Shown: piece after piece, positions 24,879 to 32,032 of the stretch
Layout of the letters: each line of letters starts with the position of its first letter
Numbering within the stretch: position 1 is the first letter of the stretch
Source of the DNA: Bacteroides caecimuris
Lineage (GTDB): Bacteria > Bacteroidota > Bacteroidia > Bacteroidales > Bacteroidaceae
DNA length: 64,000 nucleotides
Direction of reading: 5' to 3'
NCBI RefSeq assembly: GCF_001688725.2
Contig: NZ_CP015401.2
Coordinates: forward strand, 1,612,001-1,676,000
Translations under genes and position numbers: made by a program
Notes under the pieces: model-generated
The model's input: only the letters and a program-made list of their open reading frames with translations
What the model was told of the DNA's origin: nothing
Databases searched by the model: none

Positions 24879-25916
24879 TTACTTGAAAATCTTTCTTTCA
24901 TTCAGTGCTTTCCAGTATTTTCTTGCATTTGCCATGTGGTCGGCGTAATTGGAGGCAAAGTTGTGAGTACCGGAAAAATCTTCTTTGGCACACATGTAGA
25001 TGTAGTTATGTTTGGTATAGTTCAACACGCTGTCTATTCCCTTTTTAGAGGGGATACGGATAGGTCCCGGAGGCAATCCGGTATTTATATAGGTATTGTA
25101 GGGAGAGTTGACTTTTAAATGTTCGTTGGTAATTCGGCGCAGACCAAAGTCTTGCAGGGAAAATTTGATGGTGGGATCTGCTTGTAAGGGCATATCTTGA
25201 TGTAACCGGTTGATATACAATCCGGCTACCATTGGCTTTTCTTCGTTGTTGTTGGTTTCTTCTTCAACGATGGAAGCAAGAGTACTGACTTCTTCCGGTG
25301 TCATGCCGATGGCGGTAGCTTGTGCCAGGCGATCTTTATTCCAGAATCGTTCGTGTTCGTCCTTCATTCGTTTGAAGAATTCGTCTACGCTCATGTCCCA
25401 ATATACCTGATAGGTTTCCGGTATGAAAAGGCTGGGGAGTGTTATGTTGGTATATCCCATTTGAGCAAGGAAAGTAGAGTCGAACAGTTGGCTCGCGATT
25501 TCGGCAGAGTCTATCATGAGCTGCTTGCCGATGCTTCGCGCCAATCGGTCTAATGTCCGGACGCTTCCGATGGTAAGGTTCATAGGTTCCTGATAACCTC
25601 TGGAAAAACGGCTATATACATGATAGACGTTGTCGTTGGGGCGAATGGCATATCGACCGGTATGGATATTCTGATTGAAATCCTTGTATTTTGCCATCCA
25701 CTGGAATCCGGCGAACTTATTGACATGCCCGAATTCTTTTATTTTATGGTAAATAGAATCGGCAGTATCATCCCGGTCTACATAAATATATACGGTTTTG
25801 GATGGGTGAAATTGGGGGGCAAACAGATAATAATAAAAGGTGCCCCCGGCAACTGCACAAAGGAGGAATGCTCCGATTAGAATGGATAGTAGAATATTTC
25901 TCTTTTTTTTCTTCAT
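24879..25916 (-). CDS. mltG: Endolytic murein transglycosylase MltG
   Basis: A 345-residue inner-membrane protein with a basic N-terminus (MKKKKRNILL) and one transmembrane helix (about 8-30), then the periplasmic YceG domain. The catalytic region is visible as LASIVEEETNNNEEKPMVAGLYINRL, with the conserved Glu near 220, followed by LQADPTIKF. It cleaves nascent glycan strands and so sets their length. The ATG 25916 start is preferred over a longer frame to 25994 because it gives the normal short cytoplasmic tail. A -7 box lies at 25944-25951. Confidence 0.94.
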   Translation of the reverse strand: MKKKKRNILLSILIGAFLLCAVAGGTFYYYLFAPQFHPSKTVYIYVDRDDTADSIYHKIKEFGHVNKFAGFQWMAKYKDFNQNIHTGRYAIRPNDNVYHVYSRFSRGYQEPMNLTIGSVRTLDRLARSIGKQLMIDSAEIASQLFDSTFLAQMGYTNITLPSLFIPETYQVYWDMSVDEFFKRMKDEHERFWNKDRLAQATAIGMTPEEVSTLASIVEEETNNNEEKPMVAGLYINRLHQDMPLQADPTIKFSLQDFGLRRITNEHLKVNSPYNTYINTGLPPGPIRIPSKKGIDSVLNYTKHNYIYMCAKEDFSGTHNFASNYADHMANARKYWKALNERKIFK

Positions 25917-25943
25917 CTTTTGAGGTGTATTTAAAAAGTTCGT

Positions 25944-25951
25944 CAAAGATA
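25944..25951 (-). promoter_or_regulatory. mltG: -7 box for mltG
   Basis: The minus strand reads TATCTTTG, an exact consensus match 28 bp upstream of the chosen mltG start. It supports the shorter start. No -33 element was clear. Confidence 0.5.
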
Positions 25952-26146
25952 AAAAGAATTTGGATAGGAGTGCTCTCTTTTTAGGATGAATCATAAGAAG
26001 ACTATGTCAAAAGTATGTTTTCTTTCGATGCGGTGTATGAATCCATTCTTTCACGTTACGTCTGCCTTGCTTGATTTATTCAGTTGCTTATTGTACTGCT
26101 TGGCATTCATTGCAATTATCTTTTTGTTTCCAGCGTAGTTCCATTA

Positions 26147-26233
26147 TTCCCATATATTGTGGGACTATTTTCCCGCAATATGTGGGAATATTTTCTCATA
26201 AAATAAGGGAATACTTTCCCACAATATGTGGGA
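26147..26233. repeat. Array of four 18-bp palindromes with exact 23-bp period (copy 1)
   Basis: Units of the form TTCCCACAATATGTGGGA start at 26147, 26170, 26193 and 26216, each 18 bp with 5-bp spacers. Units 1, 2 and 4 are near-perfect palindromes and unit 3 is more degenerate. A second array of the same units lies at 45181-45289. The array occupies the 25,995-26,455 gap upstream of mltG. The rest of that gap holds a 16-bp palindrome at 26341-26356 (GAAATGAATTCATTTC) and a stem-loop at 26383-26457, and no gene. Confidence 0.85.
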
Positions 26234-26382
26234 CTAAGACAATCTCTTGACGTCATAATGTGAAACCTTGAGAGTTATGCAACAACTCCCTTTTTATTGA
26301 AGTGAGAGTCTGCTTGTAACTAGAATGCCATTGGCACAGGGAAATGAATTCATTTCAGCGAAACGAGTTTTGCTATTTAATA

Positions 26383-26457
26383 AACGTCAGTCCGATATGA
26401 CTTCGTCTGCATGGTTTCCTGAAGGAGGAGAGTGCAAGCTTATATCGAATTGACGTT
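26383..26457 (-). terminator. Stem-loop at the end of the nuclease gene
   Basis: AACGTCAgtCCGATAT at 26383-26398 pairs with ATATCGaatTGACGTT at 26442-26457 with few mismatches. On the minus strand it includes the end of the nuclease gene and is followed by TTTATTAAAT, so it may act as its terminator. Confidence 0.4.
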
Positions 26458-27334
26458 AATTAGGCCACAGGGAGTAATTAATATCTGCTTCTATTTTGTT
26501 TTCTATCTCATCGGGCAGAGGTGCGAAGAAATCCATGTTAGTCAGGCTCTCGATGCTATCTATTGTTACCGCATAGGATGATAGAGGTTCTACTGCCTGC
26601 TCATTATTAAATAAGAAACCGATAGCTCGCATCGGCTTGACAAAAGGAGAAAGGACTACTTTAAAAAACTTTTGAGGTACTACGACTTTATTCTTTCCGA
26701 TTGTTTGGGGATATTTTTCAATAATAGGTCCACATATAATAATGATGGCACTGTCTGCTATAGCCCAATCCCGGATCTTTTCTTCCAGATTTTTCCATCC
26801 TCTTCTGTTTAGTTGTGGATGTTGCGGACACATATTGCTGAAATAGAATGATTCTTTCATGGCTTCAGGACTCCATTTCATATCTGCGGCGGGAGCCATG
26901 TGACCTTTGTCATATCCTGAACGGGTATAGTCGGCATTCGTTGCAATCGGTCCTGTCACTAGTGGATCGGCAATAAAGCGATTACCTCTTTTTTCTTTTC
27001 CTTTGGTTTCTTCCCTGGTTAATTCGTAAGAAACCCAGTTGGGAATTTTTAAATCTTTGTTATATGACACTGTATATCCGCTATGGTGGATGATTTGTTC
27101 TTGCCGGGGAACTAGTGATATGGGTGTCTCCAAATCTTTGCCAAGTGGGATTTGAAAGGAAGCATCAGTTTGCGGTTCGTTATTTTTCTGGATATTAATC
27201 TGCTGGCAATACAAATAAACACCAAAAAGAATAGGAATGAGCACGATAATGGCGATGATACATCCTAATTTGTTATCAGAATGTGATTTCTTTTTGAATA
27301 GTTTTCTGTTTTTACCTTTTTTATTTCGATTCAT
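26456..27334 (-). CDS. Membrane-anchored DNA/RNA non-specific endonuclease
   Basis: A 292-residue protein with a very basic N-terminus, one transmembrane helix (about residues 24-43) and a NUC-type nuclease domain facing the periplasm. The catalytic motif DKGHMAPAAD is at about 143-152, the DRGH motif with a conservative R-to-K change, followed by NMCPQ and N-R-W-like segments. Enzymes of this family degrade DNA and RNA using a His-Mg mechanism. It lies 27 bp after queH on the same strand, probably a shared transcript with no obvious functional link. Periplasmic nucleotide scavenging is a reasonable guess. Confidence 0.88.
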   Translation of the reverse strand: MNRNKKGKNRKLFKKKSHSDNKLGCIIAIIVLIPILFGVYLYCQQINIQKNNEPQTDASFQIPLGKDLETPISLVPRQEQIIHHSGYTVSYNKDLKIPNWVSYELTREETKGKEKRGNRFIADPLVTGPIATNADYTRSGYDKGHMAPAADMKWSPEAMKESFYFSNMCPQHPQLNRRGWKNLEEKIRDWAIADSAIIIICGPIIEKYPQTIGKNKVVVPQKFFKVVLSPFVKPMRAIGFLFNNEQAVEPLSSYAVTIDSIESLTNMDFFAPLPDEIENKIEADINYSLWPN

Positions 27335-27361
27335 AGATTGGCTGGTGATGACAGTTTTGTT

Positions 27362-27943
27362 TTATTCTTCTTTTCTCATGCTGAATTCGCAACCGCAATA
27401 TTGTTGGTTGTAAAAGTTGTATTCTTTAATGATGGCAATACGTCGTTCGCTCAGTCCCCCTTTCCGCCAATTCTGTTCCCAGTACGTAACATCCGGGTAA
27501 GAGGCGGTAGCATATTGTCCGGCTTCATTGATCTGCTCCAGGCTTTTCCAGCGACTGGAGGCAAGTGTCGTGGTAATTACAGAGAAACCATGTTCGTGTG
27601 CGTAACGGGCTGTCTCCAATAAACGCAGTTTAAAACAACGCAGGCAACGTCCTCCTCTTTCAGGTTCCTGCTCCATTCCTGCTATGTGACATCGCCAGTT
27701 TTCATGATCGTAATCCGCATCTATGATTTCCAATCCCAATGATTGGGCATAGCGCGTACATTCTTCTTTTCTTATCATATACTCTTCCTGCGGATAAATA
27801 TTAGGATTGCAATAATAAATGACGGGGGTGATATGATGTTGCATCATGCATTCAATAATGGCTGATGAACAAGGAGCACAACAAGTATGAAGCAAGACTT
27901 TATCGACTCCTCCCGGAACTTCGAGTTGGAATTTCTTTTTCAT
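27362..27943 (-). CDS. queH: Epoxyqueuosine reductase QueH
   Basis: A 193-residue protein of the DUF208/QueH type, with the paired Cys motifs HTCCAPCS (about 15-22), RCLRCFKLR (about 98-106) and the C-terminal QQYCGCEFS. QueH performs the last step of queuosine synthesis in tRNA and is a non-orthologous replacement of QueG; its cysteines hold an iron-sulfur cluster and a second metal. Length is usual. The upstream gap separates it from the divergent DUF3352-like gene. Confidence 0.93.
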   Translation of the reverse strand: MKKKFQLEVPGGVDKVLLHTCCAPCSSAIIECMMQHHITPVIYYCNPNIYPQEEYMIRKEECTRYAQSLGLEIIDADYDHENWRCHIAGMEQEPERGGRCLRCFKLRLLETARYAHEHGFSVITTTLASSRWKSLEQINEAGQYATASYPDVTYWEQNWRKGGLSERRIAIIKEYNFYNQQYCGCEFSMRKEE

Positions 27944-28012
27944 GCTGTAAAGTTAGTACATATTTACGATACGAGTCAATGGTTTATGTTTTATTCAGAA
28001 TAGTTTTTTTGT

Positions 28013-28020
28013 TATCTTTG
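28013..28020 (+). promoter_or_regulatory. -7 box for the DUF3352-like gene
   Basis: TATCTTTG matches TAnnTTTG 28 bp before ATG 28048. It supports that start over the longer frame from 27865, which overlaps queH. Confidence 0.55.
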
Positions 28021-28047
28021 TCCATTCAAGTTTATAACAGATCAATA

Positions 28048-30087
28048 ATGAATGAATTAAATTGCGGGCAGGAAGAGCAATATGCAAGCCCGGAGAAGAA
28101 AAAGAGTACCTCGAAAATTGTAAAGAGAACTTTAGTTGTGGCTGCATTAGCTTTGGCGGTATATGTTGTATATTCCGTAGTTTATTTATTTGTTTCGCCC
28201 GATCGTAATATTCAGCAAATCTATCTGGTTCCCGAAGATGCTGCGTTTATCATTCAATCATCGGCCCCGATTGAAGATTGGGAAAAGTTTAGTGGAAGTG
28301 AAACATGGCAATGTCTGAAGAAAGCGAAATCTTTCGAGGAAGTAACGGAGAGTGTAGAGAAGCTCGATTCGGTAGTAAAAAGCAATAAAGTGTTGTTGTC
28401 GCTTGTTGGTGAACGGGATATGCTTATTTCGCTTCACAAGACTCGTGCCACAAAGTGGGATTTTCTGCTGATCCTGGATATGCAGAAAACATCGAAAATG
28501 GATTTATTAAAAGATCAGGTGGAAACCGTATTGGTCATGAGTGGCTTTACTGTCACCAACCGGATGCATAACGGCATTAATATCCTTGAAATGCGTGATC
28601 CCGAAACAAGGGATATTTTCTATCTTGCTTTTGTGGATAATCATTTGGTGGGGTCTTATACGTCCGGGCTTGTCGAGTCGGCTATTGATTCGCGTAATAA
28701 ACCCAAAATCGGACTCAACCAGTCTTTTATTGAAACGGAGAAGTTGGTTTCTGGCAAGGGGCTTGTCAGAGTCTTTATTAATTATGCGCGCGTACCTCAA
28801 TTCATGTCTATTTATTTGGGTGCAAGAAACGAATACATTGATTTGTTTAGCAATTCTATGAATTTTGCCGGACTTTACCTAAATACGGATAAGGAGCGGA
28901 TGGAAGTGAAAGGGTATACGTTGAGAAAAGATTCTGCCGATCCTTATGTCACTGCTTTATTGAGTTCGGGAAAACATAAAATGAAAGCGCATGAGATTCT
29001 GTCCGGGCGGACGGCTCTTTATACGAATATAGGCTTCAATAACCCGGTAACTTTTGTAAAAGAGCTGGAGAATGCGATGTCGGTTCATAATAAACAATTG
29101 TATGATTCTTATCAAAGTTCCCGGAAAAAGATTGAAGGGCTATTCGGGATATCTTTGGAAGAAAACTTTTTGAGTTGGATGTCGGGAGAATTTGCTATTA
29201 CGCAATCCGAACCGGGGTTGTTAGGGCATGATCCTGAACTTATTTTGGCTATCAGAGCTAAAAGTATAAAAGATGCCCGTAAGAACATGGAATTAATAGA
29301 AAAGAAGATTAAGCGACGCAGCCCGGTTAAGATTAAAACAGTCAATTATAAAGATTTTGAGATTAATTACATCGAAATGAAAGGCTTTTTCCGCCTGTTC
29401 TTTGGAAAACTATTTGATAAATTTGAAAAGCCATATTATACTTATGTCGATGATTATGTAGTTTTTAGTAATAAGGCTGCATCTTTACTCTCTTTTGTGG
29501 AAGATTACGAGCAGAAGAATTTATTGAAGAATAATCCGGGATTTGAAAATGCGCTTTCCTATTTAAAGTCGAGTTCTACCATTTTCTTATATACGGATGT
29601 GCGCAAGTTTTATTCCCAGCTGAAACCTATGATGAATCCTGCCACATGGAATGAAATACAATCCAATAAAGATATTCTGTATTCGTTTCCTTACTGGACT
29701 ATGCAGGTTATAGGAGATGGCCGGTCAGCTTCTTTGCAATATGTGATGGATTACAGTCCATATCAACCGGAGGAGGATGTTGCCATTGCTACCGATGAAG
29801 ATGATGAGGAAATGAACGAAGATGCTGAAACTGAAAAAGAACAGATGAGCGAATTGAAGCGTTTCTATGTCGAGAAGTTTGAAGGAAACGTTTTGAGGGA
29901 GTTTTATCCGGAGGGAGCGTTGAAGAGTGAAGCAGAAGTAAAGGAAGGAAAACGTCACGGTCGTTACCGTGAATATTATGAAGATGGGACATTGAAGCTT
30001 CGTGGAAAGTATGCAAATAATAAACCGAAGGGGACATGGAAGTACTATACCGAGGACGGAAAATTTGAGCGCAAAGAAAAGTTCTAG
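28048..30087 (+). CDS. DUF3352-like membrane protein with C-terminal MORN/YwqK-type repeats
   Basis: A 679-residue protein. A short polar N-terminus and one transmembrane helix (about 31-53) are followed by a large beta-rich extracytoplasmic domain similar to the DUF3352 family. An acidic linker (about 575-605, Glu/Asp-rich) leads to about 60 residues of MORN-variant repeats with the patterns EFYPEGALKSEAEVKEGKRHG and YYEDGTLKLRGKYANNKPKG. Such repeats occur in YwqK-type proteins, sometimes labelled antitoxins, but no toxin gene is adjacent. Function is unknown. I chose ATG 28048 on promoter position and because the longer frame overlaps queH. Confidence 0.75.
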   Translation: MNELNCGQEEQYASPEKKKSTSKIVKRTLVVAALALAVYVVYSVVYLFVSPDRNIQQIYLVPEDAAFIIQSSAPIEDWEKFSGSETWQCLKKAKSFEEVTESVEKLDSVVKSNKVLLSLVGERDMLISLHKTRATKWDFLLILDMQKTSKMDLLKDQVETVLVMSGFTVTNRMHNGINILEMRDPETRDIFYLAFVDNHLVGSYTSGLVESAIDSRNKPKIGLNQSFIETEKLVSGKGLVRVFINYARVPQFMSIYLGARNEYIDLFSNSMNFAGLYLNTDKERMEVKGYTLRKDSADPYVTALLSSGKHKMKAHEILSGRTALYTNIGFNNPVTFVKELENAMSVHNKQLYDSYQSSRKKIEGLFGISLEENFLSWMSGEFAITQSEPGLLGHDPELILAIRAKSIKDARKNMELIEKKIKRRSPVKIKTVNYKDFEINYIEMKGFFRLFFGKLFDKFEKPYYTYVDDYVVFSNKAASLLSFVEDYEQKNLLKNNPGFENALSYLKSSSTIFLYTDVRKFYSQLKPMMNPATWNEIQSNKDILYSFPYWTMQVIGDGRSASLQYVMDYSPYQPEEDVAIATDEDDEEMNEDAETEKEQMSELKRFYVEKFEGNVLREFYPEGALKSEAEVKEGKRHGRYREYYEDGTLKLRGKYANNKPKGTWKYYTEDGKFERKEKF

Positions 30088-30142
30088 ATTGCGTCAACAA
30101 AAGTTGATTTAAAAATTATGCTCAAAAAATAATCGGATTCTT

Positions 30143-30172
30143 TTTGTTTTCTCAAATAAAGCTGTAATTTTG
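30143..30172 (+). promoter_or_regulatory. tRNA-Thr promoter
   Basis: A -33 TTTG at 30143-30146 and a -7 TAATTTTG at 30165-30172 with an 18-bp spacer, 23 bp before the tRNA. Confidence 0.6.
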
Positions 30173-30195
30173 CACGCCGTAAACGAGAGACAAAC

Positions 30196-30268
<73 letters not shown>

Positions 30269-30276
30269 CTCAAATT

Positions 30277-30318
30277 AGAACGCTGATTATTAATTAATAA
30301 TCAGCGTTCTAGTTTTTA
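30277..30318 (+). terminator. tRNA-Thr terminator, 34-bp perfect palindrome
   Basis: Arms at 30277-30293 and 30294-30310 are perfect 17-bp reverse complements with no spacer, followed by AGTTTTT. Confidence 0.85.
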
Positions 30319-30355
30319 CAGGATTCCCTATTCTTATTTTAAAATGGGAATCCTG
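30319..30355. terminator. Second hairpin after the tRNA
   Basis: CAGGATTCCC and GGGAATCCTG arms (10 bp) around an AT-rich loop. It has no strong U-run on either side. Confidence 0.4.
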
Positions 30356-30391
30356 CGTATGTAATAGATGTGAAATATAAAAATGTAATCT

Positions 30392-30487
30392 ATGTTGAGT
30401 CGTATTATTGTTTTAGTGGTCGCCGGGGTAGCCGTAGTCTATATCGTTCGCTTTATAGATAACTTTTTCTATCGGCATAGAAGATAA
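30392..30487 (+). CDS. Candidate 31-residue membrane peptide
   Basis: ATG at 30392 opens a 31-codon frame: a short start (MLSR), a hydrophobic helix of about 16 residues (IIVLVVAGVAVVYIV) and a strongly basic tail (YRHRR). This is the layout of single-pass small membrane proteins with the positive end in the cytoplasm. It ends 3 bp before the convergent ROK gene. No TAnnTTTG box lies directly upstream; read-through from the tRNA is possible. It could be a chance frame, and only conservation would decide. Confidence 0.35.
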   Translation: MLSRIIVLVVAGVAVVYIVRFIDNFFYRHRR

Positions 30488-30489
30488 AA

Positions 30490-31698
30490 CTAGCTTTCAA
30501 ACATTCTGCTGCGTGCCAGCATACAGGCGCCAACGATGCCGGCTTTGTCTTTCAGTTTAGATGTGATGATGGCTGAATCTTTATTAACTAGATTTAGAGA
30601 GTACTTGCGTACGGCTGTTTTTATGGGCTGGGTGATATAATCACCGGTTAAAGATAAAGTTCCACCTATAATGACCAGTTCCGGGTTGAAGATATTGATT
30701 AGCCCGGCGATCTGTTTGCCCAGTTTCTGCCCGATTTCTTCTACAATTTCAATGCAAAGCAGGTCTTCTTTATTCACAGCGGCAATGATCTCATCAAGAG
30801 TGATCGGGTTTTCCTCTGTGGCGATTCGTGTAGATAGAATGGAACTTTCCCCATTTTGAATACGCTCTAATAAGATACGATGAAGTGCCGATCCGGAAGC
30901 TTCCGTCTCCAAGCAACCTTTTTTCCCGCAATGGCAGATTATCTCATTATCATAAGCACTTATGTGTCCAAATTCACCGGAGAATCCGGATTTCCCGGTA
31001 TAAATCTTACCATCAATAATAATTCCGATACCTACTCCCCAGCTTACATTCACAAAAATGATATCTTTTTCTCCTTTCACGCAGCCTTGCATGTATTCGC
31101 CATAAGTCATGGCGCGTGTGTCATTATCAATGGTTACTTTATATCCCAATTTTTCGGATAATACATCCGCCAACGGCTTTTCCTCAAAATTGAATTGACT
31201 GAAGCTATACCCTGATTCAGGATTTACACGTCCCGACACATTTACATTAATATTTAAGATCTTCTCTTTATTAATAGTGAGCTTCTTTATAAAATGGAGA
31301 ATATGCTTGCATAACTCATTCATCCCTTCGATTGAGTTCTCAAACTTATAAGGTATATTCATCTTCAATTCTACTATATCGCCTTTGAAATTTATCAGTC
31401 CGATGTTGACGGCGAATCTTTTGATGTCTACACCCAAAAAGTAACCGGATTCCGGATTGAGCCCATAGAGGTTGGGGTGGCGTCCGCCACTAGTCTCCAA
31501 TTTGCCATAATCATTAATATATCCGTCTTCACACATTTCACCAATAAATTTAGTGACAGTCGGTACACTTAAATCCAGCTCTTTTGAAAGATCGGGAATT
31601 GTAGAACTTCCATTATATATATAATGTGTAATAATCCTCTTTTTGACGAGAGCGCTTTTAGAGCCCTTTTCTATTTCTTTCAAGAATTGTTGGTTCAT
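30490..31698 (-). CDS. ROK-family transcriptional regulator (NagC/XylR type), likely PUL repressor
   Basis: A 402-residue protein with an N-terminal winged helix-turn-helix (about 15-75, with SSTIPDLSKELDLSVPTVTKFI) and a sugar-kinase-like ROK domain. The ATP/sugar region VSWGVGIGIIIDG and the zinc motif CHCGKKGCLE (near 255-264) are intact. ROK repressors respond to a sugar or sugar-phosphate ligand. It diverges from the glycan-utilisation genes that start at 32,033. TTTATTAATAAA palindromes lie on its own promoter and on the divergent one, so it probably represses both. No SusR-like, hybrid two-component or sigma/anti-sigma regulator was seen in this PUL. Confidence 0.9.
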   Translation of the reverse strand: MNQQFLKEIEKGSKSALVKKRIITHYIYNGSSTIPDLSKELDLSVPTVTKFIGEMCEDGYINDYGKLETSGGRHPNLYGLNPESGYFLGVDIKRFAVNIGLINFKGDIVELKMNIPYKFENSIEGMNELCKHILHFIKKLTINKEKILNINVNVSGRVNPESGYSFSQFNFEEKPLADVLSEKLGYKVTIDNDTRAMTYGEYMQGCVKGEKDIIFVNVSWGVGIGIIIDGKIYTGKSGFSGEFGHISAYDNEIICHCGKKGCLETEASGSALHRILLERIQNGESSILSTRIATEENPITLDEIIAAVNKEDLLCIEIVEEIGQKLGKQIAGLINIFNPELVIIGGTLSLTGDYITQPIKTAVRKYSLNLVNKDSAIITSKLKDKAGIVGACMLARSRMFES

Positions 31699-31723
31699 AA
31701 CTATGCATATTTGTTAATCCACA

Positions 31724-31731
31724 CAAAGATA
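31724..31731 (-). promoter_or_regulatory. -7 box for the ROK gene
   Basis: The minus strand reads TATCTTTG, an exact match 25 bp upstream of the ROK start. The palindrome at 31741-31752 covers the adjacent spacer, a position suited to autorepression. Confidence 0.55.
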
Positions 31732-31740
31732 ATTAATTTT

Positions 31741-32006
31741 TTTATTAATAAATGGTTTTGGGACTTTGAAAATTAGAATATCTTGAATGTTATATTCCCT
31801 ATATACTATATAATGGATTTATATATAGGATAATGTAGCTATGGATGATCGTAGATATAATAAATGAAATAAGATGAATGGTGAGATAATTCCTCCTTTT
31901 ATTAATTAATAATGCGGTAAATAATGATTTTATTAATAAAATATTTTATTATCTATTGTTTATTTAATAAATATAACTATATTTGTGCCATGATATTATT
32001 AATAAA
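31741..32006. promoter_or_regulatory. Candidate ROK operators (TTTATTAATAAA palindromes)
   Basis: The perfect 12-bp palindrome TTTATTAATAAA occurs at 31741-31752 and at 31929-31940, where it extends to 16 bp. The shorter core TTATTAATAA is at 31996-32005, and a related TTATTAATTAATAA lies just before 31,915. They bracket both divergent promoters, the last one lying at the predicted start of transcription of the PUL. The rest of the 31,699-32,011 gap is AT-rich with no gene. AT-richness raises the chance of accidental matches. Confidence 0.5.
31955..31985 (+). promoter_or_regulatory. Promoter of the left PUL
   Basis: A -33 TTG at 31956-31958 and a -7 TATATTTG at 31978-31985 with a 19-bp spacer. 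Transcription should start near 31,991, inside the downstream palindrome. Confidence 0.7.
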
Positions 32007-32032
32007 AATCTATGTCCTTAAATGATTTTAGT

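Noticed and set aside
26147..26233. Palindrome array considered as a CRISPR array
   Set aside because: Repeats are 18 bp with 5-bp spacers, far too short; there are no cas genes, and the units are palindromes rather than repeat-spacer units.
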